Source: Streptomyces sp. WM6378 (GTDB lineage Bacteria; Actinomycetota; Actinomycetes; Streptomycetales; Streptomycetaceae). From it: a DNA stretch of 40,851 nt. Both the position numbers and the translations under genes were made by a program. The stretch covers positions 1 through 40,851 of the forward strand of contig NZ_LGDD01000331.1 of NCBI RefSeq assembly GCF_001279695.1, written 5' to 3'. Under the pieces are notes generated by a model. That model saw only the letters and a program-made list of their open reading frames with translations, had not been told where the DNA came from and did not search any database. Every line of letters starts with the position of its first letter. Positions within the stretch are counted from its first letter, which is position 1. Shown here in pieces: positions 17,088 to 25,527 of this stretch.

Positions 17088-17612
17088 ATGCAGTTCGGCC
17101 GCACCTACGAAGAGTTCGAGATCGGCGCCGTCTACAAGCACTGGCCCGGAAAGACGGTCACCGAGTACGACGACCACCTCTTCTGTCTGCTCACCATGAA
17201 CCACCACCCGCTCCACATGGACGCCAACTACGCCGAGAACACGACCGACTTCGGCAAGAACGTCGTCGTGGGCAACTACATCTACTCGCTGCTGCTCGGC
17301 ATGAGCGTGCCGGACGTCTCGGGCAAGGCGATCGCCAACCTGGAGATCGAGTCGCTGAGGCACGTGGCGCCGACCTTCCACGGCGACACGATCTACGGCG
17401 AGACGACGGTCCTCGACAAGACCCCGTCGAAGTCGAAGAACGACCGCGGGATCGTCTACGTCGAGACCAAGGGCTACAAGCAGGACGGCACTCTGGTCTG
17501 CGTCTTCCGCCGCAAGGTGATGGTGCCGACCGAGACGTACATCAAGGAGCGCGGCGGGGAGCAGCCCGGCCGCCCGGAGCTCGTCGAGCCCGCCAAGAAG
17601 ACGGAGAAGTAG
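17088..17612 (+). CDS. mch: MaoC-like dehydratase, probably mesaconyl-CoA hydratase
   Basis: 174 residues, beginning 6 bases after the previous stop. It is a single hot-dog-fold domain with the MaoC hydratase stretch DDHLFCLLTMNHHPLHMD, in which acidic and histidine residues activate water. Operon context points to the reversible hydration of mesaconyl-(C1)-CoA to beta-methylmalyl-CoA. It is about half the length of the alphaproteobacterial mesaconyl-CoA hydratases (about 350 residues), so this is a single-domain form, presumably working as a dimer or larger. The C-terminal PELVEPAKKTEK tail is charged and probably flexible. Family sure; substrate inferred from context. Confidence 0.85.
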   Translation: MQFGRTYEEFEIGAVYKHWPGKTVTEYDDHLFCLLTMNHHPLHMDANYAENTTDFGKNVVVGNYIYSLLLGMSVPDVSGKAIANLEIESLRHVAPTFHGDTIYGETTVLDKTPSKSKNDRGIVYVETKGYKQDGTLVCVFRRKVMVPTETYIKERGGEQPGRPELVEPAKKTEK

Positions 17613-17614
17613 CC

Positions 17615-18820
17615 ATGGCCCGTCTCGCGCAGACCGCCGGTCTGACCGACGTCCAGCAGGAAATCCTGGCCACCGTGCGGGACTTCGTCGACAAGGAGAT
17701 CATTCCGGTCGCGACCCAGCTGGAGCACAAGGACGAGTACCCGACGCAGATCGTCGAGGGGCTCAAGGAGTTGGGCCTGTTCGGCCTGATGATTCCCGAG
17801 GAGTACGGCGGCCTCGGGGAGTCGCTGCTCACCTACGCGCTGTGCGTGGAGGAGATAGCGCGTGGCTGGATGTCGGTGTCCGGCATCATCAACACGCACT
17901 TCATCGTCGCGTACATGCTCAAGCAGCACGGCACCCAGGAGCAGAAGGACACCTTCCTGCCGCGGATGGCGCTGGGCGAGGTGCGCGGCGCGTTCTCGAT
18001 GTCGGAGCCGGCGCTCGGTTCGGATGTGTCGGCGATCACGTCGAAGGGCGTCAAGGACGGCGACGAGTACGTCCTGAACGGTCAGAAGATGTGGCTGACC
18101 AATGGCGGAACGTCATCGCTGGTGGCCGTTCTGTGCCGGAGTGACGAAGGACACCCCGAGGGCACGGCCCCCCACAAGTCGATGACGACCTTCCTGGTGG
18201 AGAAGGAGCCGGGCTTCGGCGAGGTCCGCCCCGGCCTGACCATCCCCGGCAAGATCGACAAGATGGGCTACAAGGGCGTCGACACCACCGAACTGGTCAT
18301 GGACGGACTGCGCATTCCGGCCAATCGCGTGCTCGGCGGGGTCACCGGCCGAGGGTTTTACCAAATGATGGACGGCGTCGAGGTCGGCCGCGTCAATGTC
18401 GCGGCCCGTGGCTGCGGAGTCGCGCAGCGTGCATTTGAGCTGGGTGTCTCGTATGCCCAGCAAAGGCACACTTTCGGCAAGCCGATCGCCCAGCACCAGG
18501 CGATTCAGTTCAAGCTCGCCGAGATGGCTACCAAGGTCGAAGCCGCCCATGCGATGATGGTGAACGCAGCACGCAAAAAGGACTCCGGGGAACGAAACGA
18601 CCTCGAAGCAGGGATGGCGAAGTACCTCGCCTCCGAGTACTGCAAGGAGGTGGTGGAAGACGCCTTCCGCATCCACGGCGGCTACGGCTTCTCCAAGGAG
18701 TACGAGATCGAGCGCCTGTACCGCGAGGCGCCGATGCTGCTCATCGGTGAAGGTACCGCCGAGATCCAGAAAATGATCATCGGCCGCCGACTTCTTGAGG
18801 AGTACCGGTTCCAGGGTTGA
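17615..18820 (+). CDS. mcd: Acyl-CoA dehydrogenase, probably (2S)-methylsuccinyl-CoA dehydrogenase
   Basis: 401 residues from ATG 17615, 2 bases after the preceding stop. It shows the acyl-CoA dehydrogenase N-terminal domain (LTDVQQEILATVRDFVD), the FAD-contacting FSMSEPALGSDVSA, middle beta domain KMWLTNGG, and C-terminal helices (QHRQ-like HTFGKPIAQHQAIQFKLAEMAT, IHGGYGFSKEYEIERLYRE). The catalytic glutamate is in IGEGTAEIQK near the C-terminus. It would oxidise methylsuccinyl-CoA to mesaconyl-CoA and pass electrons to ETF. It lacks the extra N-terminal region of the longer alphaproteobacterial Mcd (about 550 residues). Last gene of the tight run; a 173-bp gap separates it from psd. Confidence 0.85.
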   Translation: MARLAQTAGLTDVQQEILATVRDFVDKEIIPVATQLEHKDEYPTQIVEGLKELGLFGLMIPEEYGGLGESLLTYALCVEEIARGWMSVSGIINTHFIVAYMLKQHGTQEQKDTFLPRMALGEVRGAFSMSEPALGSDVSAITSKGVKDGDEYVLNGQKMWLTNGGTSSLVAVLCRSDEGHPEGTAPHKSMTTFLVEKEPGFGEVRPGLTIPGKIDKMGYKGVDTTELVMDGLRIPANRVLGGVTGRGFYQMMDGVEVGRVNVAARGCGVAQRAFELGVSYAQQRHTFGKPIAQHQAIQFKLAEMATKVEAAHAMMVNAARKKDSGERNDLEAGMAKYLASEYCKEVVEDAFRIHGGYGFSKEYEIERLYREAPMLLIGEGTAEIQKMIIGRRLLEEYRFQG

Positions 18821-18906
18821 TTGTCGCTTTTGAGTCGGTATGGCCGCGAAGAACATCACACCCTGTCATCGTCTTCCGGCCTCCGACTCGGCTTCTGGCT
18901 TGCCCA

Positions 18907-18930
18907 GTTGCGGCTCGCAACCGATACCAT
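18907..18930 (+). promoter_or_regulatory. Candidate psd-pss promoter with inverted repeat
   Basis: GTTGCG-GCT-CGCAAC (18907-18921) is a perfect inverted repeat, followed 3 bases later by a -10-like TACCAT (18925-18930). The start codon of psd is 64 bases on. A repressor here would control the phospholipid genes separately from the upstream operon. Confidence 0.4.
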
Positions 18931-18993
18931 CGCCGGTAAACCTGCCGCCGTCCCCCGTTGCCAGCGCGGCATCATCCGCTACGAAGGTCATCC

Positions 18994-19650
18994 ATGCCCC
19001 ACAGCCAAACCTCTGCACCACGCGACGGCTTCCTCAAGGGACGCCTTGCTCGCGGAGCATCGCCGTGGCTTCTGCCGACCGTCGCCACCGCAGCTATCAG
19101 CCTGGCCCGCTCGCGCCGCTCCAAGGGCGCAGCGATCGTGGCCGTGCCCACCACCGCCCTCGCGGCGGGCATGCTGTGGTTCTTCCGCGACCCCGAGCGT
19201 GAGATCACGCAGGGGCGGGTCATCTCCCCCGCCGACGGTGTGGTGCAGAGCATCATGCCGTGGAAGGACGGACGTACCCGCGTCGCGATCTTCATGAGCC
19301 CGTTGAACGTCCACGTCAACCGCGCGCCCCTCGCGGGCACGGTGACTTCGGTGGAGCACATCCCCGGTGGCTTCGTCCCGGCGTTCAACAAGGAGAGCGA
19401 GAACAACGAGCGCGTCGTCTGGCACTTCGACACCGAGCTCGGCGACATCGAGATGGTGCAGATCGCCGGCGCGGTCGCGCGGCGCATCGTGCCGTACGTC
19501 CCCCAGGGCACCAAGGTGGAGCAGGGCGAGCGCATCGGCCTGATCCGCTTCGGCTCGCGGGTCGACATCTACCTCCCCGAGGGTGTCGAGGTCGCGGTCG
19601 AGGTCGGGCAGGCGACCACGGCGGGGGTGACTCGAATTGACCGTGATTGA
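18994..19650 (+). CDS. psd: Phosphatidylserine decarboxylase proenzyme
   Basis: 218 residues from ATG 18994, with GAAGG upstream. It is the short type of phosphatidylserine decarboxylase. A hydrophobic N-terminal segment (about 45-64) anchors it to the membrane, followed by FFRDPERE and the beta-rich catalytic body (ISPADGVV, FMSPLNVHVNR). The self-cleavage site is G187-S188 in RFGSRVD, where the serine becomes the pyruvoyl group. It decarboxylates phosphatidylserine to phosphatidylethanolamine. It directly precedes pss, with which it overlaps by 14 bases, so the two final steps of PE synthesis are co-expressed. The same arrangement next to the ccr operon is known in Streptomyces. Confidence 0.93.
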   Translation: MPHSQTSAPRDGFLKGRLARGASPWLLPTVATAAISLARSRRSKGAAIVAVPTTALAAGMLWFFRDPEREITQGRVISPADGVVQSIMPWKDGRTRVAIFMSPLNVHVNRAPLAGTVTSVEHIPGGFVPAFNKESENNERVVWHFDTELGDIEMVQIAGAVARRIVPYVPQGTKVEQGERIGLIRFGSRVDIYLPEGVEVAVEVGQATTAGVTRIDRD

Positions 19651-20491
19651 TCCCGAGACGCAGGCCGGCTGGGTCCCCGAGGCGGAGTCCGAGGACGACG
19701 TCGAGGAAATGCCGCTGTCGCTGCGACTGTCGATAGCGGACACCCTCACGCTCGGTAACGCCACGTGCGGATTCATGGCGGTTTACTTCACCACCACGGG
19801 CATCCTCATCCCGCACCTCTCCGGCAGCCAGGAGACGGGCATGGCGCGGCACTCCGCCGCGACCGCCGTGATCCTGATGCTGCTCGCGGCGATCTTCGAC
19901 CTCTGTGACGGTCTGGTCGCCCGCAAGCTGCGCAGCTCCCCGATGGGCGCCGAGCTGGACAACCTGTCGGACCTGATCAGCTTCGGGCTCGCCCCGGCCT
20001 ACTTCGTGCTCGTGTACGGAATGGTCGCGGACGACGCCCACCAGCGGGTCGCCGCGGTGGCCGCGATCACGGTGCTGCTCGCCGTGGTGCTGAGACTCGC
20101 GCGCTTCTCGTGCGTGACGATGAAGGACGGCATGTTCCAGGGCATGCCGAGCCCCTTCGGCGCCCTCACGGTCGTCTCGATCGTCCTGCTTGAACTGCCG
20201 TTCATCCCGACGCTGCTCGCCGTCATCGGAGTCGCCTGGCTGATGGTGAGCCGGGTCGAGTACCCGAAGCCGCGGGGCATCCTCGCGGTGGCGATGCTCA
20301 GCTGGATCATCGGTGCGATGGGGCTGCTCGCGGCCTGGGCGTTCGATGCTCCGGGCGGTCAGCTGCTGCTCCAGACCGGCTGCGCGCTGCAGATCGTCCT
20401 GGCCGCCACGATCCCCCTCTTCGCGACGGCCCGCCGGGTGAACACCTTCCGCGACAACCGCCGCGAGGCGCGTGCGGCCCAGCTGCCGTAG
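19637..20491 (+). CDS. pssA: CDP-diacylglycerol--serine O-phosphatidyltransferase
   Basis: 284 residues. The likely start is TTG 19637, with a G-rich stretch upstream; GTG 19643 is possible. Its start overlaps the psd stop. The CDP-alcohol phosphotransferase signature D91-G-x2-A-R-x7-G104-x3-D108-x3-D112 is complete (CDGLVARKLRSSPMGAELDN then LSD). About 7-8 hydrophobic segments place it in the membrane. It makes phosphatidylserine from CDP-diacylglycerol and serine, the substrate of Psd encoded just upstream. A strong rho-independent terminator follows 15 bases after the stop. Confidence 0.93.
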   Translation: MTVIDPETQAGWVPEAESEDDVEEMPLSLRLSIADTLTLGNATCGFMAVYFTTTGILIPHLSGSQETGMARHSAATAVILMLLAAIFDLCDGLVARKLRSSPMGAELDNLSDLISFGLAPAYFVLVYGMVADDAHQRVAAVAAITVLLAVVLRLARFSCVTMKDGMFQGMPSPFGALTVVSIVLLELPFIPTLLAVIGVAWLMVSRVEYPKPRGILAVAMLSWIIGAMGLLAAWAFDAPGGQLLLQTGCALQIVLAATIPLFATARRVNTFRDNRREARAAQLP

Positions 20492-20506
20492 TTCCTCACG
20501 GTGCTG

Positions 20507-20543
20507 AAAGGGGCCCCGGGTTCTTGAACCCGGGGCCCCTTTT
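20507..20543 (+). terminator. Rho-independent terminator after pssA
   Basis: A perfect 16-bp stem (20507-20522 with 20527-20542) around a CTTG loop ends in TTT. It is the clearest intrinsic terminator in the window, 15 bases after the pss stop. Confidence 0.9.
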
Positions 20544-20670
20544 CGTATGCCGTCCCGCCCGGACCGTGAGGCGGGCACCCGATGGTGGCTCGCACCCCCG
20601 ACCCCCTCGGCTGCGGACCGCGGTCGCTTCTCGCGCCCCTAAAGGCCTTGGTGCGGGCCCGCACCGGCAT

Positions 20671-20785
20671 CCTCAGCCTGTCCGGCGATTGAGGACGAGC
20701 GCCGTTCAGGCGCGACAGGGGGGTGCAGGGGGCGGAGCCCCCCCCTGCGGGGGTCGGAGGGGCGCAGCCCCTCAGGGGGGCTGGG
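20671..20785. repeat. Streptomyces dispersed intergenic repeat (first type)
   Basis: The 306-bp gap between pssA and the MFS gene (20492-20797) holds only the terminator and this element. It contains the phrase CCTGTCCGGCGATTGAGGA and two G/C hairpins: CAGGGGGCGGAGCCCCC near 20727, and GAGGGG-CGCAG-CCCCTC near 20757-20773. From memory, this phrase recurs in many Streptomyces intergenic regions; copy number cannot be checked here. It is non-coding as far as I can see. Confidence 0.55.
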
Positions 20786-20797
20786 GCGGACGTGGGG

Positions 20798-22318
20798 TCA
20801 GTGCGCGTTCTCCGTCGGGCGGAGGTCGCCCGGGATCTTCGCCCAGGCGAGCACCGCGGCGGCCAGCGGCAGGGCCGCGGCGAGGAGGAACGTCGGGGTC
20901 ATGCCGGAGGTGAAGGCGGCGGACGCCTTCTCCAGGAGCAGCGCCCCGGCCGGGCCGCCGATCTCCGCAGCCACATGGGCCGCCTCGCCGACCGAGTCGC
21001 GTACGGACGCGGTGGCGGCCCCGTCCAGGGCGAGCTCCGGCAGATGCGTCCGGTACAGGGCCGCCGCGACGCTGCCGAGGATGGCGACGCCCATGGCCGC
21101 GCCCAGCTCGTAGCAGGTCTCCTCGACGGCGGCCGCCCCGCTGACGTGCTCCTTCGGGGTGGAGGCCATCAACGTCACCGACGCGGCCGTGGTGGCGATG
21201 CCGACGCCGCAGCCGAGCACGCCGAGCGCCACGGCGACCCCGGGGTAGGCCAGCGGCCCGGACTGCTGGAACAGCCACGGCAGCGCGAGGCCCGCGGTCA
21301 TCAGGAGCAGCCCGCCGCCGATGACGTGCCGGATCGGCAGCCGGTGCATCAGGACCGGGGTCACCAGCGAGGTGACGACCAGGCCGAGCGGCGCCGGAAG
21401 CAGCCGGATGCCGGCCTCCAGCGGGCTGTAGCCCTGTCCGTACTGGAACCACTGGGTGACCAGGAACAGCGCCGAGCCGAGTGCGATCATCCCGAGGAAG
21501 ATCGCGGCGGCGGCGATGCTGAACGAGCGGTTGGTGAACAGCCTCACGTGGAGCAGCGGGTGGGCCAGTCGCAGCTGACGACGGACGAAGATCGTCAGCG
21601 CGACGGCGGCGACCACGAGCAGCGTCCACGCGACCGGGTCGGTGGGACCGCCCTTGCCGAGCTGCTTGATGCCGCCGGCCAGGGCGAGCATGCCGACGAT
21701 GGACTGGCCCACGCCCCACCAGTCCCAGCGGCCCTCGCGCGGCTGCCGGGACTCGGGCAGCATCCAGGCGCCGAAGGCGATGATCACCAGGGCGACCGGG
21801 ATGTTGATCAGGAACGCGGACTGCCAGCCGTTCTGCTCCACGAGCAGCCCGCCGACCACCGGGCCGAGCGCCATGCCGCCACCGAAGACGGCGGCCCACA
21901 CGGCGTAGGCGAGGGCGCGTTCGCGGGCGTCGGTGAAGACGTCGCGCAGGATCGACAGGGTCGACGGCATGATCGCCGCGCCGCCCACGCCGAGCAGCGC
22001 CCGGGCGGCGATGACCTGCCAGGCCTCGGTCGCGAAGACCGCCATCAGCGAGGCGAGCGCGAAGATCGCGAAGCCGGCGAGCAGCAGCCGCTTGCGCCCC
22101 CAGCGGTCGCCGAGCGCTCCGGCCGTCACGAGCAGCCCGGAGAGCGCGAGCGCGTAGACGTCGATGATCCACAGCTGCTGTACGGAGCTGGGCTGCAGGT
22201 CGCTGACCAGCGAGGGGAAGGCGACGTTGAGGATGGTGGTGTCCATCGCGATCAGCAGCAGGCTGCCGGAAAGGATCGCGAGGACGACCCAGCGCCGAGG
22301 GTCGAGGGGCGGCGTCAT
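20798..22318 (-). CDS. MFS drug exporter (DHA2/EmrB-QacA type, 14 TM)
   Basis: 506 residues from ATG 22316-22318 (MTPPLDPRRW), with GGAG 7 bases upstream; two further upstream in-frame ATGs are less likely. TM1 carries LLLIAMDTTILNVAFPSL, the loop 2-3 motif is GDRWGRKRLLL, and motif C of drug:H+ antiporters is ALLGVGGAAIMPSTL. Fourteen hydrophobic segments are visible. It would export a hydrophobic drug or metabolite using the proton gradient; the substrate is unknown. A perfect palindrome lies 20 bases upstream of the start, as expected for repression by a TetR/MarR-type protein, but no such regulator is adjacent. Confidence 0.92.
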   Translation of the reverse strand: MTPPLDPRRWVVLAILSGSLLLIAMDTTILNVAFPSLVSDLQPSSVQQLWIIDVYALALSGLLVTAGALGDRWGRKRLLLAGFAIFALASLMAVFATEAWQVIAARALLGVGGAAIMPSTLSILRDVFTDARERALAYAVWAAVFGGGMALGPVVGGLLVEQNGWQSAFLINIPVALVIIAFGAWMLPESRQPREGRWDWWGVGQSIVGMLALAGGIKQLGKGGPTDPVAWTLLVVAAVALTIFVRRQLRLAHPLLHVRLFTNRSFSIAAAAIFLGMIALGSALFLVTQWFQYGQGYSPLEAGIRLLPAPLGLVVTSLVTPVLMHRLPIRHVIGGGLLLMTAGLALPWLFQQSGPLAYPGVAVALGVLGCGVGIATTAASVTLMASTPKEHVSGAAAVEETCYELGAAMGVAILGSVAAALYRTHLPELALDGAATASVRDSVGEAAHVAAEIGGPAGALLLEKASAAFTSGMTPTFLLAAALPLAAAVLAWAKIPGDLRPTENAH

Positions 22319-22337
22319 GAAACACTCCAGTATCGAA

Positions 22338-22355
22338 TGAGACATCAGTGTCTCA
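22338..22355. promoter_or_regulatory. Operator-like palindrome upstream of the MFS exporter
   Basis: TGAGACA-TCAG-TGTCTCA is a perfect 7+7 inverted repeat, 20 bases before the MFS start and 102 bases past the glycerate kinase stop. Its size and placement fit a TetR- or MarR-family operator over the MFS promoter. Confidence 0.6.
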
Positions 22356-22406
22356 CATGGGATGGAAGCGTGCACGCGCATGGGCGCATGGGTTCAGGGA
22401 ACGACA

Positions 22407-22443
22407 GAGCGGCCCCCCTCGCGAGTCGCGAGAGGGGCCGCTC
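22407..22443. terminator. Long hairpin terminator after glycerate kinase
   Basis: A 17-bp stem with one mismatch (22407-22423 with 22427-22443), loop AGT, lies 14 bases after the glycerate kinase stop. It should stop read-through into the MFS operator region. Confidence 0.8.
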
Positions 22444-22456
22444 CGGTTACGGGCTC

Positions 22457-23611
22457 TTACAGCAGGAAGTCGCCCGCGATGTTCTGGGCGACGCGCTCCA
22501 GGAGCGGGCCCGCGTTGGCGATGCACTGGGCCGGGTCCGGCTCCAGCTCGGTCAGCGGGTAGGCGCGGCGGATGCCCGCCTCGCCGAGCTGTCCCGGCTG
22601 GAGCAGGAGGCGGCCGCACACCGCGACGACCTCGATGCCGGCCGCACGCGCCGCCGCGGCGACGCCCGCCGGGGCTTTGCCGTGCAGGGTCTGCTCGTCG
22701 AGCGAGCCCTCGCCGGTGATCACCAGGGTGGCCCGGGCCAGGGCGGGCGCGAAGCCGAGCACGTCGAGCATGACCTCGATGCCGGGGCGGAACGCGGCGT
22801 CAAGGGCGACCAGCGCGCCGTAGCCGATGCCGCCGGCCGCGCCGGCGCCCGGGGCGAGCGCGGCCTCGGCGGCCCTCGCGCCGAGCACGCCTTCGAGGAC
22901 CTTGGCGTAGTGGGCCAGGGCCGCGTCCAGGGTCGCCACGTCCTCGGGCGAGGCGCCCTTCTGCGGGCCGTAGACCGCGGGGGCGCCCTTCGGGCCGGTC
23001 AGCGGGTTGTCGACGTCGCTGGCGAGGACGAGTTCCACGTCCTTGAAGCGGGGGTCAAGGCCCGAGAAGTCGGCCGTCGCGAGGCCGGCGAGGGCGCCGC
23101 CGCCGGGGCCGACGGGCTCGCCCGCGGCGTCCAGGAAGCGGGCACCGAGCGCGGCCAGCATGCCCGCGCCGCCGTCGGTCGTCGCGCTGCCGCCGACACC
23201 GAACACGATGGTCCGCGCGCCCGCGTCGAGGGCCGCGAGCAGCAGCTCGCCGGAGCCGTACGTGGTGGCGGTGAGCGCCGCGAAGACGCCCTCGGGAAGG
23301 TGCTGGAGCCCGGAGGCCTCCGCCATCTCGACCACGGCCACCCCGTCGCGCACCGCATACGCGGCGGTCACCGGGGTGCCGACGGGGCCGGTGACCCGCG
23401 CCTCGCGGCGCTCGAATCCGGCCGCCACCGCGGCGGCCACCGTGCCGTCCCCGCCGTCGGCGACCGGCAGGGTCTCCACCCGCAGATCCGGGACGACCCG
23501 CCGCAGCCCGGCCGTCACCCGCTCCGCGACCTGTACGGCCGTGAGCGAGCCCTTGAACTTGTCCGCCGCCACGAGTACGCGGGCGGTCTCCAAAACTGCG
23601 CCGTCCGTCAC
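22457..23611 (-). CDS. glxK: Glycerate kinase (GlxK type)
   Basis: 384 residues from GTG 23609-23611, with AAGGGA about 8 bases upstream. Family features: VLVAADKFKGSLTAVQVAE at the start, DGGDGT, the ATP-site run GVGGSATTDGGAG in the middle, and VITGEGSLDEQTLHGKAP near the C-terminus. It phosphorylates D-glycerate to 2-phosphoglycerate (this class) or 3-phosphoglycerate, feeding glyoxylate- or serine-derived carbon into glycolysis. That could link to the glyoxylate released by malyl-CoA lyase in this window, but it is not in the same operon. Transcribed alone, ended by a strong hairpin. Confidence 0.92.
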   Translation of the reverse strand: MTDGAVLETARVLVAADKFKGSLTAVQVAERVTAGLRRVVPDLRVETLPVADGGDGTVAAAVAAGFERREARVTGPVGTPVTAAYAVRDGVAVVEMAEASGLQHLPEGVFAALTATTYGSGELLLAALDAGARTIVFGVGGSATTDGGAGMLAALGARFLDAAGEPVGPGGGALAGLATADFSGLDPRFKDVELVLASDVDNPLTGPKGAPAVYGPQKGASPEDVATLDAALAHYAKVLEGVLGARAAEAALAPGAGAAGGIGYGALVALDAAFRPGIEVMLDVLGFAPALARATLVITGEGSLDEQTLHGKAPAGVAAAARAAGIEVVAVCGRLLLQPGQLGEAGIRRAYPLTELEPDPAQCIANAGPLLERVAQNIAGDFLL

Positions 23612-23726
23612 TTGCCATCCCTTGCTTTCGAACAGGCAGTCGCGCCGTTTCTGACCCTATCCGCCCGGCGCGCGCCTGCCCATAGCTGCCAGGGTCCACG
23701 GACGGCGCGCCACCCCACAAAATGCG

Positions 23727-23747
23727 TACATTCCCCACCATAGTGGG
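23727..23747 (+). promoter_or_regulatory. Candidate promoter/operator of the BCCT gene
   Basis: TACATT (23727-23732) could be a -10, and just after it CCCAC-CATA-GTGGG (23734-23747) forms a perfect short inverted repeat ending 5 bases before the ATG. No clear -35 is seen. Confidence 0.35.
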
Positions 23748-23752
23748 CCGAC

Positions 23753-25468
23753 ATGAGTATGGATTCGATCGATCATTCCGGCTCCGGCGCCCCGCCGGGC
23801 GGCTCTCCCGGAGCCCCCGGCCCCTCGCCCGACCAATCCTTGATCACCATCGGCGTGCTCGCGGTGGTGGCCGTGGTCGGCTGGGCGGCGCTCGGCAAGA
23901 GCTCGTTCGACAGCGCCTCCTCGACGGCGCTCGCGTGGGTCCTGAACAACTTCGCGTGGCTCTTCGTGGTCGCCGCCGACGTCTTCCTGGTGCTGTGCGT
24001 GGTCCTCGCGATCAGCCGGTACGGGCGGATCAGACTGGGCGCCGACGACTCCGAGCCGGAGTTCACCAACCTCGCGTGGATCGCGATGATGTTCAGTGCC
24101 GGGATGGGCATCGGCCTCATGTTCTACGGGGTCGGCGAACCGCTCACCCATTTCCTGAGCCCGCCCCCGGCGACCGGCGCCCAGCCCGGCACGGGCGATG
24201 CCGCGCGCACCGCCCTGGAGTACTCCTTCTTCCACTGGACGCTCACCCCCTGGGCGATCTACGGCATCGCGGGGCTCGCGCTGGCCTACGCGGGGTTCCG
24301 CAAGGAGCGGGGCAACCGGCTGTCCTCCGCGTTCGTGCCGCTCATCGGCGAGCGCCGGGCGGCCGGCGGGCCCGGCAGGTGCATCGATCTGCTGGCCGTC
24401 TTCGCGACCGTCTTCGGCACCGCGACGAGCCTCGGCCTGGGCGCGCTCCAGGTCGCCGAAGGCCTGGACATCACCTCGGCGGTGAACAACTCCCGAACCA
24501 CCCAACTCGTCATCATCGCCTCCCTGTCCGCGGCCTTCGTGCTGTCCGCCTTCTCGGGCCTGCACAAGGGCGTGAAGTGGCTGTCCACCATCAACATCGT
24601 GCTCGCCGCGGTGCTGATGGTCTTCGTCTTCCTGCTCGGCCCGACCGTCTACATCCTGGACACCATCCCGGCCTCGATCGGCGGCTATCTGCACGACCTG
24701 CTCCCGATGGCCAGCCGCACCGGCGCCTTCACGGACCGGGCGTGGCTGGGTGCGTGGACGGTCTTCTACTGGGCCTGGTGGCTGTCGTGGGCGCCGTTCG
24801 TCGGCACCTTCATCGCCCGGATCTCGCACGGCCGGACGATCCGCGAATTCCTCATCGGGGTGCTGCTCGTGCCCAGCGGGGCGACGGTCATCTGGTTCTG
24901 CGTCATGGGCGGCACGGCGATCCGGCTCGCGTCCACCGGCACGGCCGACCTCGCCGCGGCGGTGAAGGACGGCGCCGAGGCCTCGCTCTTCGCGATGCTG
25001 GACGCGCTGCCGATCGGCACGGTCACCTCGTACATCGCGATGGCCCTGGTGATGACCTACTTCATCACCAGCGCCGACTCGGCCTCGCTCGTGATGGGCT
25101 CGCTCACCAGCCGGGGCTCGCTGCATCCGCCGACGTGGCTCGTGGTGATGTGGGGCGTCCTGATGGCGGCGGTCGCGGCGGTCCTGCTCGTCGCGGGCGG
25201 CCTCAAGTCCCTCCAGACCGCGACGATCCTCGTCGCGCTCCCCTTCGTCCTGGTGATGCTGGGCCTGTGCTGGTCCCTGGTGAAGGAGCTGCGCGAGGAC
25301 CCGGGCGCGGGACCCTCCCGCCACGGCGCCCTGCACGGTCTGGGTGACGCGGTCCGGGCGATGGTCGGCGACGCGATCACCGAGCAGGGCGCCGCCCGCC
25401 ACCACCGACTGCGCCGGGCCGCCAAGTCCCGTACGGGTGAAGACGGTTCGGGCCCGCCGCAGGCCTAG
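23753..25468 (+). CDS. BCCT-family transporter (betaine/choline/carnitine)
   Basis: 571 residues from ATG 23753 (MSMDS; ATG 23759 also possible). A disordered Gly/Pro N-terminus (about 1-28) precedes about 12 transmembrane segments. Hallmarks are MFSAGMGIGLMFYGVGEP (113-130) and FYWAWWLSWAPFVGTF, the tryptophan-rich segment that binds quaternary amines in this family. The first glycine segment (GMGIG) is the sodium-coupled type, which suggests Na+ rather than H+ symport. It probably imports glycine betaine or choline for osmoprotection. The charged C-terminus may be a regulatory tail. Divergent from the glycerate kinase gene. Confidence 0.92.
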   Translation: MSMDSIDHSGSGAPPGGSPGAPGPSPDQSLITIGVLAVVAVVGWAALGKSSFDSASSTALAWVLNNFAWLFVVAADVFLVLCVVLAISRYGRIRLGADDSEPEFTNLAWIAMMFSAGMGIGLMFYGVGEPLTHFLSPPPATGAQPGTGDAARTALEYSFFHWTLTPWAIYGIAGLALAYAGFRKERGNRLSSAFVPLIGERRAAGGPGRCIDLLAVFATVFGTATSLGLGALQVAEGLDITSAVNNSRTTQLVIIASLSAAFVLSAFSGLHKGVKWLSTINIVLAAVLMVFVFLLGPTVYILDTIPASIGGYLHDLLPMASRTGAFTDRAWLGAWTVFYWAWWLSWAPFVGTFIARISHGRTIREFLIGVLLVPSGATVIWFCVMGGTAIRLASTGTADLAAAVKDGAEASLFAMLDALPIGTVTSYIAMALVMTYFITSADSASLVMGSLTSRGSLHPPTWLVVMWGVLMAAVAAVLLVAGGLKSLQTATILVALPFVLVMLGLCWSLVKELREDPGAGPSRHGALHGLGDAVRAMVGDAITEQGAARHHRLRRAAKSRTGEDGSGPPQA

Positions 25469-25514
25469 CAGGGATGGGGCCCGATACGGCGAGGAACCCC
25501 CTGACCAGGCCCCC

Positions 25515-25520
25515 TACCCT
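25515..25520 (+). promoter_or_regulatory. -10 element of a probable leaderless promoter (NUDIX gene)
   Basis: TACCCT is followed by 7 bases and then ATG 25528; no ribosome-binding site precedes the start, so translation is probably leaderless. Confidence 0.5.
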
Positions 25521-25527
25521 TCTCACC

